Assembly (NCBI GenBank): GCA_964480195.1
Contig: CAYZOJ010000025.1
Coordinates: forward strand, 1-21,629
Source: Stercoripulliclostridium_A sp964480195
GTDB taxonomy: Bacteria > Bacillota > Clostridia > Christensenellales > DTU072
DNA length: 21,629 nt
Direction of reading: 5' to 3'
The notes beneath the pieces are model-generated. The model ran no database searches. It saw only the letters and a program-made list of their open reading frames with translations, and was not told the DNA's origin. Below are positions 7,301 to 14,691 of this stretch, in pieces; positions within the stretch are counted from its first letter, which is position 1; each line of letters starts with the position of its first letter. Made by a program: the position numbers and the translations under genes.

Positions 7301-7743
7301 TAGAGTACCTCTACTTTACCGCCTGCTTTCTCTATTTTTTCGGCAGCCGATTGAGTAAATTTGTTTGCTTGAACGGTGAGCTTCTTGGTGAGTTCGCCAT
7401 TGCCCAAAACCTTCAAGCCGTAGGGCTGTATTTTTTTGATGAGACCTGCATCGAGAAGGAGTTCCGCATTGATTACGGTACCGTCTGCAAAGTTTTCGAG
7501 TACGTCTACGTTGATTGTGGTATACTCTGCGGTAAAGTGGTTCTTGAATCCTCTCTTGGGGACTCTACGGGTAAGAGGCATTTGTCCGCCTTCGAATCCG
7601 GGACGGACGCCACCGCCACTTCTTGCCCATTGACCTTTATGACCCTTACCGCTCGTCTTGCCGAGACCGGATCCGATACCTCTGCCGAGTCTCTTTGCGG
7701 GAGTTACTGCGCCTTCTGCGGGAGCTAAAGTGTGAAGTTTCAT
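7300..7743 (-). CDS. rplO: 50S ribosomal protein L15
   Basis: L15 is a late-assembly large-subunit protein with a long basic N-terminal arm. The 147 residues begin MKLHTLAPAEGAV and contain KRLGRGIGSGLGKTSGKGHKG-type glycine/basic repeats, GFEGGQMPL and the globular C-terminus ending KVEVL. An AGGAGG-type site precedes the ATG. Its stop codon overlaps the secY start, the usual translational coupling at this junction. Confidence 0.98.
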   Translation of the reverse strand: MKLHTLAPAEGAVTPAKRLGRGIGSGLGKTSGKGHKGQWARSGGGVRPGFEGGQMPLTRRVPKRGFKNHFTAEYTTINVDVLENFADGTVINAELLLDAGLIKKIQPYGLKVLGNGELTKKLTVQANKFTQSAAEKIEKAGGKVEVL

Positions 7744-7753
7744 TCTGTGCCTC

Positions 7754-7936
7754 CTAATCGACGTTTTCCACGCGTACGAGGTGCGATACTTTGAATATCA
7801 TACCGCGAATAACGGGATTGTCTTCGTGAATTCTGCTTGCACCGACCTTGTTGAGTCCGAGTGCCTTTACGTTTGCCTTTTGATTCTCGAGGCAACCGAT
7901 AGTGCTCTTAACAAGCGTTACTTTAATCTTAGCCAT
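7754..7936 (-). CDS. rpmD: 50S ribosomal protein L30
   Basis: This 60-residue protein has the family start KIKVTLVKSTIGC, followed by N-K and LGL-KV segments and VRGM-type GMIFKVSHLVRVE at the end. The length is normal for bacterial L30. GGAGG precedes the ATG. It lies between rpsE and rplO as in the standard spc operon. Nothing unusual is visible. Confidence 0.97.
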   Translation of the reverse strand: MAKIKVTLVKSTIGCLENQKANVKALGLNKVGASRIHEDNPVIRGMIFKVSHLVRVENVD

Positions 7937-7946
7937 TGTTTGCCTC

Positions 7947-8465
7947 CTAACCGAGTATCTCTTCTACGGTCTTGCCACGGAGCTTTGCAAACTCCTCGGC
8001 AGTCTTGAGACTCTTAAGACCTACGATAGTCGCCTTCGCGCTGTTGATGGGGTTGTTGGTTCCGATGCACTTGGTACGGATATCTTTGATACCGCTGACT
8101 TCGAGTACTTTACGTACCGCGCCACCGGCTATAACACCGGTACCTTCGGGAGCGGGAAGCATAAGAACTTTGCCTCTGCCGAAATCGCCGATTTGCATGT
8201 GCGGAATGGTTCTGCCGTCAAAGGAGATGGTGAACATCGCCTTTTGAGCAGCCTTGTGAGCCTTTTCGAGTGCTTCCGGAACTTCTGCCGCTTTGCCCAT
8301 GCCGAGACCTACTCTGCCCTTTCCGTCACCGACTACTACGAGAGCTGCAAAACGCATATTGCGTCCGCCCTTGACAACCTTGGTAACGCGGTTGATGGAA
8401 ATGGTCTTTTTGATGAGATCGTCTTTGGGTTCTCTGTTGAATCTTTCTCTGTCATTTCTTGCCAT
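7947..8465 (-). CDS. rpsE: 30S ribosomal protein S5
   Basis: S5 lies at the mRNA entry side with S3 and S4 and affects decoding accuracy. The 172 residues contain the double-stranded RNA-binding part (INRVTKVVKGGRNMRFAALV, then GDGKGRVGLGMGKA) and the C-terminal PAPEGTGVIAGGAVRKVLE and GTNNPINSAKAT segments. The ATG is preceded by TAGGAG. Length and order are normal for the spc operon. Confidence 0.98.
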   Translation of the reverse strand: MARNDRERFNREPKDDLIKKTISINRVTKVVKGGRNMRFAALVVVGDGKGRVGLGMGKAAEVPEALEKAHKAAQKAMFTISFDGRTIPHMQIGDFGRGKVLMLPAPEGTGVIAGGAVRKVLEVSGIKDIRTKCIGTNNPINSAKATIVGLKSLKTAEEFAKLRGKTVEEILG

Positions 8466-8477
8466 AATCGTAATCTC

Positions 8478-8846
8478 CTAAAACTCGAGTCCGGCTTTTC
8501 TGGCGCCGTCGGCGAGAGCCGCTACGCGTCCGGTGTAGATGTAGCCTCCGCGATCGAATACGACTGCTTTGATGCCGTTTTCGATAGCAAGTTTACCGAT
8601 AGCTTCGCCAACTATTGCGGCGGCTTCAACCTTGGTCTTGCCCTCGACGAGAGGTTTGATGTCCTTTTGGAGAGTGTTTACGGCGCAAATGGTTACGCCC
8701 TTAACGTCGTCGATGACTTGCGCGTAAATGTTCACGGTGGATCTGGTTACGCAAAGACGAGGTATTTCGGTGGTTCCTTTAAGATCGTTACGGAGCCTGA
8801 CGTGTCTTTTTTGTCTGACTTTATTCTTATTAGGTTTCTTAAACAT
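8478..8846 (-). CDS. rplR: 50S ribosomal protein L18
   Basis: L18 binds 5S rRNA together with L5. The 122 residues have a basic N-terminus (KPNKNKVRQKRHVRLR), then PRLCVTRSTVNIYAQVIDD and the C-terminal VVFDRGGYIYTGRVAALADGAR, all typical. GGAG precedes the ATG. It lies between rplF and rpsE. Confidence 0.97.
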   Translation of the reverse strand: MFKKPNKNKVRQKRHVRLRNDLKGTTEIPRLCVTRSTVNIYAQVIDDVKGVTICAVNTLQKDIKPLVEGKTKVEAAAIVGEAIGKLAIENGIKAVVFDRGGYIYTGRVAALADGARKAGLEF

Positions 8847-8861
8847 ATTTTACGTTCTCCT

Positions 8862-9404
8862 CTATTTACCTGCGGTCTTGCCTTCCTTGCGGAGGATGGT
8901 TTCATCCTTATAACGGATACCGTAGCCATGGTAAGGTTCGGGCTTACGGATAGCTTTGATGTTAGCTGCAACCTGTCCTACCAACGTCTTGTCGATACCT
9001 TTTACTGCGAGTTCGGTCGGGGAAACGACTTCGATTTTGATGCCCGCGGGAGGTACTACGTCTACAGTGTGGCTGAAGCCTACCGAAAGAACGATCTTGT
9101 CGCCTTGAGCGGTTGCTTTCCAGCCTACGCCGGAGATGATGAGGTTCTTGCTGTATCCCTTCTCGACGCCGACTATCATGTTGTGGATAAGTGCGCGATA
9201 AAGACCGTGTGCAGACTTAACGTCTTTTGCCTCGGAGGTACGTACTACGTGTACGGTGTTGCCTTCGATGTTGACGCCTATGTTCTTGTTTTCGATAGCT
9301 TGCGTAAGAGTTCCGAGAGGTCCGCTTACGGTTACTACGCCGTCCTTGTATTCGACGGTGGTGTTATCGGGAAAATGGATGGGTGTTCTGCCTATTCTGG
9401 ACAT
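8862..9404 (-). CDS. rplF: 50S ribosomal protein L6
   Basis: L6 lies near the sarcin-ricin loop and the factor-binding site. The 180 residues start MSRIGRTPI and show two repeated L6 domains. The signature near the C-terminus is IRKPEPYHGYGIRYKDE, where most bacteria have EPYKGKGIRY. A GGAGGTAATACTAATG arrangement gives a clear start. It lies between rpsH and rplR. Confidence 0.98.
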   Translation of the reverse strand: MSRIGRTPIHFPDNTTVEYKDGVVTVSGPLGTLTQAIENKNIGVNIEGNTVHVVRTSEAKDVKSAHGLYRALIHNMIVGVEKGYSKNLIISGVGWKATAQGDKIVLSVGFSHTVDVVPPAGIKIEVVSPTELAVKGIDKTLVGQVAANIKAIRKPEPYHGYGIRYKDETILRKEGKTAGK

Positions 9405-9416
9405 TAGTATTACCTC

Positions 9417-9821
9417 CTACCAAACGTATGCGAGAACTTCGCCGCCGGCGCCTATCGCGCGGGCTTTCTTATCGGTCATAACGCCCTTGGAGGTCGATAT
9501 GATTGCGATACCGAGTCCGCCGAGAACCTTGGGAAGCGCGTCGCTCTTGGCGTATACGCGGAGTCCGGGTTTGGATATCTTCTTGAGTCCGTGGATGACC
9601 TTTTCTTTGCCTTCCGCGTACTTAAGAGCCACGTGGATGGTGGCTTGAACGTCGCCTTCTGCGGTATCAACGGTGTATCCGTTGATGTAGCCCTCTTCGA
9701 CAAGGATTTCCGCGATAGCTACTTTGAGCTTGGATGCGGGAATGTCGACGGTCTCTTTCTTAGCGGTTAAAGCATTGCGAATGCGAGTAAGCATATCTGC
9801 GATGGGATCTGTCATTGTCAT
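9417..9821 (-). CDS. rpsH: 30S ribosomal protein S8
   Basis: S8 is a primary 16S rRNA-binding protein in the central domain. In Escherichia coli it also represses the spc operon by binding mRNA near rplE. The 134 residues start MTMTDPIADMLTRIRNA and end with the signature ISTSKGVMTDKKARAIGAGG and VLAYVW. A GGAGG site precedes the ATG. A second in-frame Met is two codons downstream, but the spacing favours the first. I did not find a convincing S8 mimic at rplE. Confidence 0.97.
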   Translation of the reverse strand: MTMTDPIADMLTRIRNALTAKKETVDIPASKLKVAIAEILVEEGYINGYTVDTAEGDVQATIHVALKYAEGKEKVIHGLKKISKPGLRVYAKSDALPKVLGGLGIAIISTSKGVMTDKKARAIGAGGEVLAYVW

Positions 9822-9835
9822 ATCTCTGTACCTCC

Positions 9836-10021
9836 TTACCAGCTTGCTTTACGTACGCCGGGGATTTCGCCCTTGTATGCAAGTTCTCTAAAGCATATTC
9901 TGCAAATTCCGTACTTGCGGAGTACCGCGTGGGGTCTGCCGCAGATGGAGCAACGAGTATACTCGCGAGTGGAGAACTTTTGCTTTCTTTGTTGCTTATT
10001 GATCATTGATTTCTTAGCCAT
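9836..10021 (-). CDS. rpsN: 30S ribosomal protein S14, zinc-binding (type Z)
   Basis: S14 belongs to the head of the small subunit and assembles late. At 61 residues it is the short type Z form. Four Cys at 24, 27, 40 and 43 form the zinc site, and the C-terminus is GEIPGVRKASW. It is the housekeeping form used when zinc is sufficient. No zinc-free paralogue is visible in this window. GGAGG precedes the ATG. The position between rplE and rpsH is standard. Confidence 0.97.
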   Translation of the reverse strand: MAKKSMINKQQRKQKFSTREYTRCSICGRPHAVLRKYGICRICFRELAYKGEIPGVRKASW

Positions 10022-10031
10022 TGTTGACCTC

Positions 10032-10619
10032 CTACTTGCTGAAGGGTACGCCGAGGAGCTTGAGGAGCTCTTTGGCTTCTTCGTCGGTTTTTGCGGTTGT
10101 GGTTACGCAAACGTCAAAACCTCTGGTCTTCTCGATATGATCGAAGTCGATTTCCGGGAAGATAAGTTGTTCTTTGATGCCGAGAGTGTAGTTGCCTCTG
10201 CCGTCGAAAGACTTGCCCGATACGCCCTTAAAGTCGCGAACACGGGGAAGCGCGATGGAGATAAGCTTGTCGAGGAAATACCACATCTTGTCGCCACGGA
10301 GAGTTACCTTGGCACCGACTTGCTGACCTTCTCTTACTTTGAAGTTTGCAACGGAGTTCTTTGCCTTGGTGGGAACGGGTTTTTGTCCGCCGATCTTTTC
10401 GAGCTCTTCGGTTGCGAGTTGCATGCTCTTAGCATTGTCTTTGATGTCGCCGAAACGCATGTTGAGAACGATCTTCTCGAGTCTCGGAACCTGCATTACG
10501 GTTTCATAAGAGAACGTTTTGATGAGAGCGGGAACGACTTCTTCTTTATACTTTACTTGAAGTCTGGGAACTTCTCTTACGGCAGGAGCCGTAGCTTTTA
10601 CTTCTGCTTTCTTAGCCAT
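10032..10619 (-). CDS. rplE: 50S ribosomal protein L5
   Basis: L5 binds 5S rRNA and contacts the P-site tRNA. The 195 residues exceed the usual 179 or so because of a lysine/alanine-rich N-terminal extension of about 16 residues (MAKKAEVKATAPAVREV). The conserved body starts at RLQVKYKEEVVPAL, followed by MQVPRLEKIVLNM, GQKPVPTKAKNSVANFKVREG, LPRVRDFKGVS and the EI-DFD motif. The extension uses the only ATG with a GGAGG site, so it is probably translated. Confidence 0.97.
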   Translation of the reverse strand: MAKKAEVKATAPAVREVPRLQVKYKEEVVPALIKTFSYETVMQVPRLEKIVLNMRFGDIKDNAKSMQLATEELEKIGGQKPVPTKAKNSVANFKVREGQQVGAKVTLRGDKMWYFLDKLISIALPRVRDFKGVSGKSFDGRGNYTLGIKEQLIFPEIDFDHIEKTRGFDVCVTTTAKTDEEAKELLKLLGVPFSK

Positions 10620-10636
10620 GATTTACGCCTCCTAAA

Positions 10637-11065
10637 TTATTCTGCCGTAGTGCCGTCGGCGGGAGCTTCTGCCTTAACCGCTTTCTTGCGGACGGTAGCT
10701 CTGGTGGTCTTCTTAGCCGCGGCTTTGGTCGCTTTCTTGGTTACGAGGGTCGCACCGCACTTCTTGCAGTAACGTACTCTCTTGCCGTCCTCTTCGCGAA
10801 TACCTACGCGGGTGGGCTTTCCGCAAGCTGCGCATATGGGCATGACGTTGGAAATATCAACACTGCCGGGTTGCTTGACGAGTCCGCCTTGCTCGTTGGC
10901 TTTGCGTGCCTTGACTGCCTTGGTGTTGACGGTTACAAGGTCGTTACCTTCTACGAGGACTCTGTGTTTATCGGTGTCTATTGCGGTAACTTGAGCGGTC
11001 TTACCCTTGTCCTTACCGGCAATAATCATTACGTAATCTTCTTTCTTTACGCTGTATTTAGCCAT
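10637..11065 (-). CDS. rplX: 50S ribosomal protein L24 with basic C-terminal tail
   Basis: L24 is an early-assembly protein with a KOW domain (about 9-36, VMIIAGKDKGKTAQV). It carries a four-Cys zinc ribbon (C78, C81, C100, C103). The conserved protein ends near residue 108. The remaining 34 or so residues form a Lys/Ala/Thr-rich tail ending APADGTTAE, so the 142 residues are longer than the usual 100-105. The frame stays open without any shift. GGAGG precedes the ATG. It lies between rplN and rplE. Confidence 0.97.
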   Translation of the reverse strand: MAKYSVKKEDYVMIIAGKDKGKTAQVTAIDTDKHRVLVEGNDLVTVNTKAVKARKANEQGGLVKQPGSVDISNVMPICAACGKPTRVGIREEDGKRVRYCKKCGATLVTKKATKAAAKKTTRATVRKKAVKAEAPADGTTAE

Positions 11066-11077
11066 TTTACTTGCCTC

Positions 11078-11446
11078 CTAAAGAACTTCGGGTGCGAGAG
11101 AGATAATCTTGGAGAAGTTCTTATCTCTGAGTTCGCGCGCTACAGGTCCGAAGATACGAGATCCGCGGGGCATATTGGCATTGTCGATGATGACCGCCGC
11201 GTTATCGTCGAACTTGATGTGAGTGCCGTCTTTACGCATGATGCCCTTGTGGGTACGTACGATAACCGCCTTGACGACGTCGCCTTTCTTGACTACGCCA
11301 CCCGGGGTCGCGCTCTTAACGGACGCAACGATGATGTCACCGATGTTACCGCTTCTTACATAAGAACCGCCCATCACGCGAATGCACATTATTTCTTTGG
11401 CACCGCTGTTGTCTGCTACTTTCAATCTGGTTTGAGGTTGTATCAT
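11078..11446 (-). CDS. rplN: 50S ribosomal protein L14
   Basis: L14 is at the subunit interface and takes part in bridges to 16S rRNA. The 122 residues are of exactly standard length. The start MIQPQTRLKVADNSGAKEIM and the end FSKIISLAPEVL are typical, with RTHKGIMRKDGTHIKFDDNA in the middle. GGAGG precedes the ATG. It lies between rpsQ and rplX. Confidence 0.98.
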   Translation of the reverse strand: MIQPQTRLKVADNSGAKEIMCIRVMGGSYVRSGNIGDIIVASVKSATPGGVVKKGDVVKAVIVRTHKGIMRKDGTHIKFDDNAAVIIDNANMPRGSRIFGPVARELRDKNFSKIISLAPEVL

Positions 11447-11457
11447 TTTATGCCTCC

Positions 11458-11712
11458 TTACTTCGCTTTCTCAATGATGCTGAGAAGACGCCAATTCTTA
11501 TCTTTGGAGATAGGACGGGTCTCGATGACTTCGACCTTGTCGCCTATACCGCACTCGTTGTTCTCATCGTGAACTTTGAGCTTCTTGGTGCGAAGAATAT
11601 ACTTTTTGTAAAGGGGATGTTTGACCTTCCTCTCTACTGCTACGACGATAGTCTTGTCCATTTTGTCGCTTACGACTACGCCTACTCTGGTTTTTCTGAG
11701 ATTTCTTTCCAT
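11458..11712 (-). CDS. rpsQ: 30S ribosomal protein S17
   Basis: S17 is a primary 16S rRNA-binding protein with an OB fold. The 84 residues start MERNLRKTRVGVVVSDKMDK and contain KHPLYKKYI and the signature GDKVEVIETRPISKDKNWRL. GGAGG precedes the ATG. It lies between rpmC and rplN. Nothing unusual is seen. Confidence 0.97.
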   Translation of the reverse strand: MERNLRKTRVGVVVSDKMDKTIVVAVERKVKHPLYKKYILRTKKLKVHDENNECGIGDKVEVIETRPISKDKNWRLLSIIEKAK

Positions 11713-11723
11713 TTAACTGCCTC

Positions 11724-11969
11724 CTATGCCTTCTTCTTAGCGCGGGTTTTCTTGGCGGTCTTTATAGGCTCCTCGGAAATACCCAATTCTCTTTGACGAA
11801 GGATCGTCTTAGCTCTCGCGATATCCTTTTTGCACTCTGCAAGCGCCATAGGATTGGAAAGCTGATTGGTTGCGTGTTTGAAACGAAGGTTGAACAATTC
11901 GGCTTTGAGTTCGTCTACCTTGTTTACCAATTCTTCGTTAGTCATTTCAAAAAAGTTCTTAGCTTTCAT
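11724..11969 (-). CDS. rpmC: 50S ribosomal protein L29
   Basis: L29 lies at the tunnel exit, where trigger factor and SRP dock together with L23. The 81 residues comprise the usual two-helix hairpin (EMTNEELVNKVDELKAELFNLRF, then AECKKDIARAKTILRQREL) plus a C-terminal tail of about 15 residues ending in TAKKTRAKKKA. That makes it longer than the typical 65-70. The ATG overlaps the rplP stop codon (TAATG). Confidence 0.96.
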   Translation of the reverse strand: MKAKNFFEMTNEELVNKVDELKAELFNLRFKHATNQLSNPMALAECKKDIARAKTILRQRELGISEEPIKTAKKTRAKKKA

Positions 11970-12421
11970 TAACAGTCACCGCCTTCTTCAGATACTTGAT
12001 TAGCCGTTGCTTCCGCTTCTTTCTTGGCAAACTTGCACTTGATAGGCAACTTGTTCGCCGCAAGACGGAGAGCTTCTCTCGCTACGTTCTCGGGTATTCC
12101 TGCCATCTCGAACATAACTCTGCCCGGTTTTACGACCGCGACCCAGAACTCGGGAGCACCTTTACCGGAACCCATACGAGCTTCCGCGGGATGCTTGGTT
12201 ACGGGCTTGTGGGGGAAGATGTTTACCCATACTTGACCGCCACGCTTGATATATCTGGTCATTGCAACACGGGCTGCTTCGATCTGATTGCTCTTGATCC
12301 AGCCGGGCTCGGTGGCTACGAGTGCGTATTCGCCGTATGCGATTACGTTACCTCTCAACGCCTTACCGGTCATTCTGCCACGGTGTTGTTTTCTTCTTTT
12401 TACTCTTTTAGGCATTAACAT
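11969..12421 (-). CDS. rplP: 50S ribosomal protein L16
   Basis: L16 helps shape the A site and peptidyl-transferase region. The 150 residues contain MPKRVKRRKQHRGRMTG, YGEYALVATEPGWI, GQVWVNIFPHKPVTKHPAEARMGSGKG (given here in parts) and EFWVAVVKPGRVMFE. Two ATG codons lie six bases apart. The first (12421) sits 9 bases after GGAGG and overlaps the rpsC stop as TAATG, so it is preferred, adding Met-Leu to the common MPKR start. The C-terminus is slightly long and ends EEGGDC. Confidence 0.97.
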   Translation of the reverse strand: MLMPKRVKRRKQHRGRMTGKALRGNVIAYGEYALVATEPGWIKSNQIEAARVAMTRYIKRGGQVWVNIFPHKPVTKHPAEARMGSGKGAPEFWVAVVKPGRVMFEMAGIPENVAREALRLAANKLPIKCKFAKKEAEATANQVSEEGGDC

Positions 12422-13146
12422 TAGTCGTTACCTCCTCTTTTGAAGGTTTCACCCTTATATATCCACGTCTTGACGCCGATAACACCGTAGGTGGTGTGTG
12501 CGATTGCAAAGCCGTAGTCGATATTTGCGCGGATGGTTTGAAGCGGTATGGAACCTTCGTGGTAGTTCTCGCTTCTTGCGATTTCAGCACCGTCGAGACG
12601 TCCGGAAACCATGGTCTTAACACCCTTGGCGCCCGCTCTCATTGCGCGACCCATCGCGTTCTTCATCGCTCTACGGAAAGGAGTTCTCTTTTCGAGTGCG
12701 GCTGCGATGCTCTCTGCTACGATTTGTGCGTCTGCGTCGGAGTTCTTAACTTCGTGAACGTTGACGTTGAAGATCTTGTCGGGTCCGACAATCTTTCTGA
12801 CGGCGGCGTTGATTTCGTCGATTCCCTTAACCTTTTGGGCGGGGGTTGCGGTTGCGCCTTCTGCGGTTGCGCTTGCGGCTACTGCAGCGTCCTTAGTCTT
12901 GTTCATTCTGCCTATTGCAACGCCTACTCTGCCACAATAGATGTCGATAAGAACGGTCTTGTCTGCTACTCTGCGGATAACAATCTTGGAGATCATCGCG
13001 TCGTAGTAGTTCTTTTTGATGTAGTTACGGATTTCGTTATCCTCTTTGAGGTACTTACCGAAATTCTTTTTATCTGCGTACCAAACGCTGTCGTGACTTG
13101 CGTTGATACCAACTCTTAAACCATGCGGATTAACTTTTTGACCCAT
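12421..13146 (-). CDS. rpsC: 30S ribosomal protein S3 with an insertion in the KH GxxG loop
   Basis: S3 lines the mRNA entry channel. The start is MGQKVNPHGLRVGI at 13146, because GGAGG (13156-13160) is 9 bases upstream. A longer frame to 13176 would overlap rplV. The protein has 241 residues. In the KH domain, the usual IGKKG is replaced by IG (78-79), then a 28-residue Ala/Thr-rich stretch (80-107), then G108 followed by IDEINAAV. The insertion is thus about 26 residues inside the GxxG loop. The entry-site basic residues FRRAMK (157-162) and the C-terminal SGRLDGAEIAR and YGVIGVKTWIYKGE are intact. The stop overlaps the rplP start. Confidence 0.96.
   Translation of the reverse strand: MGQKVNPHGLRVGINASHDSVWYADKKNFGKYLKEDNEIRNYIKKNYYDAMISKIVIRRVADKTVLIDIYCGRVGVAIGRMNKTKDAAVAASATAEGATATPAQKVKGIDEINAAVRKIVGPDKIFNVNVHEVKNSDADAQIVAESIAAALEKRTPFRRAMKNAMGRAMRAGAKGVKTMVSGRLDGAEIARSENYHEGSIPLQTIRANIDYGFAIAHTTYGVIGVKTWIYKGETFKRGGND
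12431..12435 (-). promoter_or_regulatory. Ribosome-binding site deciding the rplP start
   Basis: GGAGG lies within the last codons of rpsC, 9 bases before the first rplP ATG (12421) and 15 before the second. It therefore selects the upstream start. Confidence 0.8.
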
Positions 13147-13155
13147 TTGGTATGT

Positions 13156-13160
13156 CCTCC
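13156..13160 (-). promoter_or_regulatory. Ribosome-binding site deciding the rpsC start
   Basis: GGAGG directly follows the first bases of the rplV stop codon and is 9 bases from the ATG at 13146. It rules out the longer in-frame start at 13176. Confidence 0.85.
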
Positions 13161-13546
13161 TATTTAGCGGCGTCAAGTATGACGGTGATGTGGGTGGTGC
13201 GCTTCATAATGCTGTGACCTCTGCCCTTGGAAACGGCGCGGTAGCGTTTGAGCGTTCTGCCCTCGTCCGCGAAGCACTCGGCTACGTATAAAGTGTCTTT
13301 ATTCATTCCGAGGTTGTTCTCCGCATTGGCGGCTGCGCTGTTGAGAACTTTGAGTACGGGAGCGCAGGAAGACTTGTTGAGGGTCTTGAGGATAGCTGCC
13401 GCTTCTCTGTAGCTCTTGTTACGGATTACGTCCAATACCGCGCGGACCTTGTAGGGAGAAATCCTGATGGATTTTGCTACGGCGTAAGGACGAGTATCCT
13501 TATTCTCTATTCTTGCTTTGGTTTTTTCTCTAACTCTGGTTGCCAT
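13160..13546 (-). CDS. rplV: 50S ribosomal protein L22
   Basis: L22 has a globular domain at the exit-tunnel mouth and a long hairpin that lines the tunnel. The 128 residues include YAVAKSIRISPYKVRAVLDVIRNK, VLNSAAANAENN and the C-terminal hairpin region RYRAVSKGRGHSIMKRTTHITVI, all characteristic. The N-terminus is somewhat extended (MATRVREKTKARIENKDTRP). GGAGG precedes the ATG. It lies between rpsS and rpsC. Confidence 0.97.
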   Translation of the reverse strand: MATRVREKTKARIENKDTRPYAVAKSIRISPYKVRAVLDVIRNKSYREAAAILKTLNKSSCAPVLKVLNSAAANAENNLGMNKDTLYVAECFADEGRTLKRYRAVSKGRGHSIMKRTTHITVILDAAK

Positions 13547-13556
13547 TGTAGACCTC

Positions 13557-13838
13557 CTACTTCTTAGCCGCGGCGGCTTTGTTGCCGGAGTGGTTGGGGA
13601 ACGCTCTGGTGGGTGCGAACTCGCCGAGCTTAAGTCCTACCATATCTTCCGTGATATATACCGGCACGTGCTTTTTGCCGTCATGGACTGCGATGGTGTG
13701 TCCTACGAACTCGGGGAATATCGTCGAAGCTCTCGACCAGGTCTTAACGGGTTTCTTGTCGCCCGACTCGTTCATCGCGATGATTTTCTTCATAAGGCTC
13801 TCTTCGCAATAAGGGCCCTTTTTAACGGATCTGCTCAT
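13557..13838 (-). CDS. rpsS: 30S ribosomal protein S19
   Basis: S19 pairs with S13 in the head, near the A site. The 93 residues start MSRSVKKGPYCEESLMKK and contain TWSRASTIFPEFVGHTIAVH, GKKHVPVYITEDMVGLKLGEF and the C-terminal PTRAFPNHSG. GGAGG precedes the ATG. It lies between rplB and rplV. Confidence 0.98.
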   Translation of the reverse strand: MSRSVKKGPYCEESLMKKIIAMNESGDKKPVKTWSRASTIFPEFVGHTIAVHDGKKHVPVYITEDMVGLKLGEFAPTRAFPNHSGNKAAAAKK

Positions 13839-13849
13839 CTATGTGCCTC

Positions 13850-14677
13850 CTAATTAATACGCTTGATGATCATCTTATTGGATCTTGCCTTCTTGTTACG
13901 GGTCTTATATCCGAGTGCAGGCTTGCCCCACGGGGTTACAGGCGTAGACATACCGATCGGGCTCTTGCCTTCGCCACCGCCGTGCGGGTGATCGCAGGGG
14001 TTCATAACAACGCCGCGGACGGTAGGTTTGACGCCCATATGACGTTTTCTGCCGGCTTTACCGAGACTTACGTTTTCGTGCTCGATGTTGCCTACGGTAC
14101 CGATGGTTGCTTTGCAACGGAGAGATACGTATCTCATTTCGCCGGAAGGCATACGAAGGGTCGCCTTGTTGTTCTCTTTAGCCATAAGCTGTGCGCTTAC
14201 GCCTGCGGAACGAGCGATTTGACCACCCTTGCCGGGCAAAAGCTCGATGTTATGAACGGTGGTACCTACGGGGATATCCTGAAGCATAAGGGCGTTGCCC
14301 GCTTTGATGTCCGCGCCGGCTCCGCTGATAACGGTGTCGCCTACGTTAAGTCCGAGAGGGCAGAGGATATATCTCTTTTCGCCGTCGGCATATGCAAGAA
14401 GTGCGATATTCGCGCTACGGTTAGGATCGTATTGTACGGATGCTACCTTTGCGGGGATACCGTCTTTGTTGCGCTTGAAGTCGATGATTCTGTACTTGGT
14501 TCTGTTACCGCCACCGATGTGTCTGACGGTGATTCTACCGAGGTTGTTTCTGCCACCGGTCTTGTTGATGCTGACGAGGAGGCTCTTTTCCGCTTTGGTA
14601 GAGGTGATTTCCGCATAATCGGATACGCTCATGTTGCGACGTGCGGGAGAAGTCGGTTTATATTTGATAACTGCCAT
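13850..14677 (-). CDS. rplB: 50S ribosomal protein L2
   Basis: L2 is required for subunit joining and peptidyl-transferase activity. The 275 residues contain the catalytic-region signature NPCDHPHGGGEG (the usual third residue is V or N) followed by GKSPIG and TPWGKPALGYKTR. The middle segment GRITVRHIGGGNRTKYRIIDFKR is given here in parts and is standard, as is LLPGKGGQIARSAG. AAGGAGG precedes the ATG. It lies between rplW and rpsS. Confidence 0.98.
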   Translation of the reverse strand: MAVIKYKPTSPARRNMSVSDYAEITSTKAEKSLLVSINKTGGRNNLGRITVRHIGGGNRTKYRIIDFKRNKDGIPAKVASVQYDPNRSANIALLAYADGEKRYILCPLGLNVGDTVISGAGADIKAGNALMLQDIPVGTTVHNIELLPGKGGQIARSAGVSAQLMAKENNKATLRMPSGEMRYVSLRCKATIGTVGNIEHENVSLGKAGRKRHMGVKPTVRGVVMNPCDHPHGGGEGKSPIGMSTPVTPWGKPALGYKTRNKKARSNKMIIKRIN

Positions 14678-14691
14678 TGCTGTATCCTCCT

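Noticed and set aside
7902..9407. Open frame of 501 codons on the plus strand
   Set aside because: It is antisense to rpsE, rplR and rplF, which are unmistakable. It arises from codon bias on the coding strand and has no ribosome-binding site or family likeness.
9873..10772. Open frame of 299 codons on the plus strand
   Set aside because: It is antisense to rpsN and rplE and is not supported.
13147..13176. Upstream start for rpsC
   Set aside because: It overlaps rplV. The ribosome-binding site and the MGQKVNP start point to 13146.
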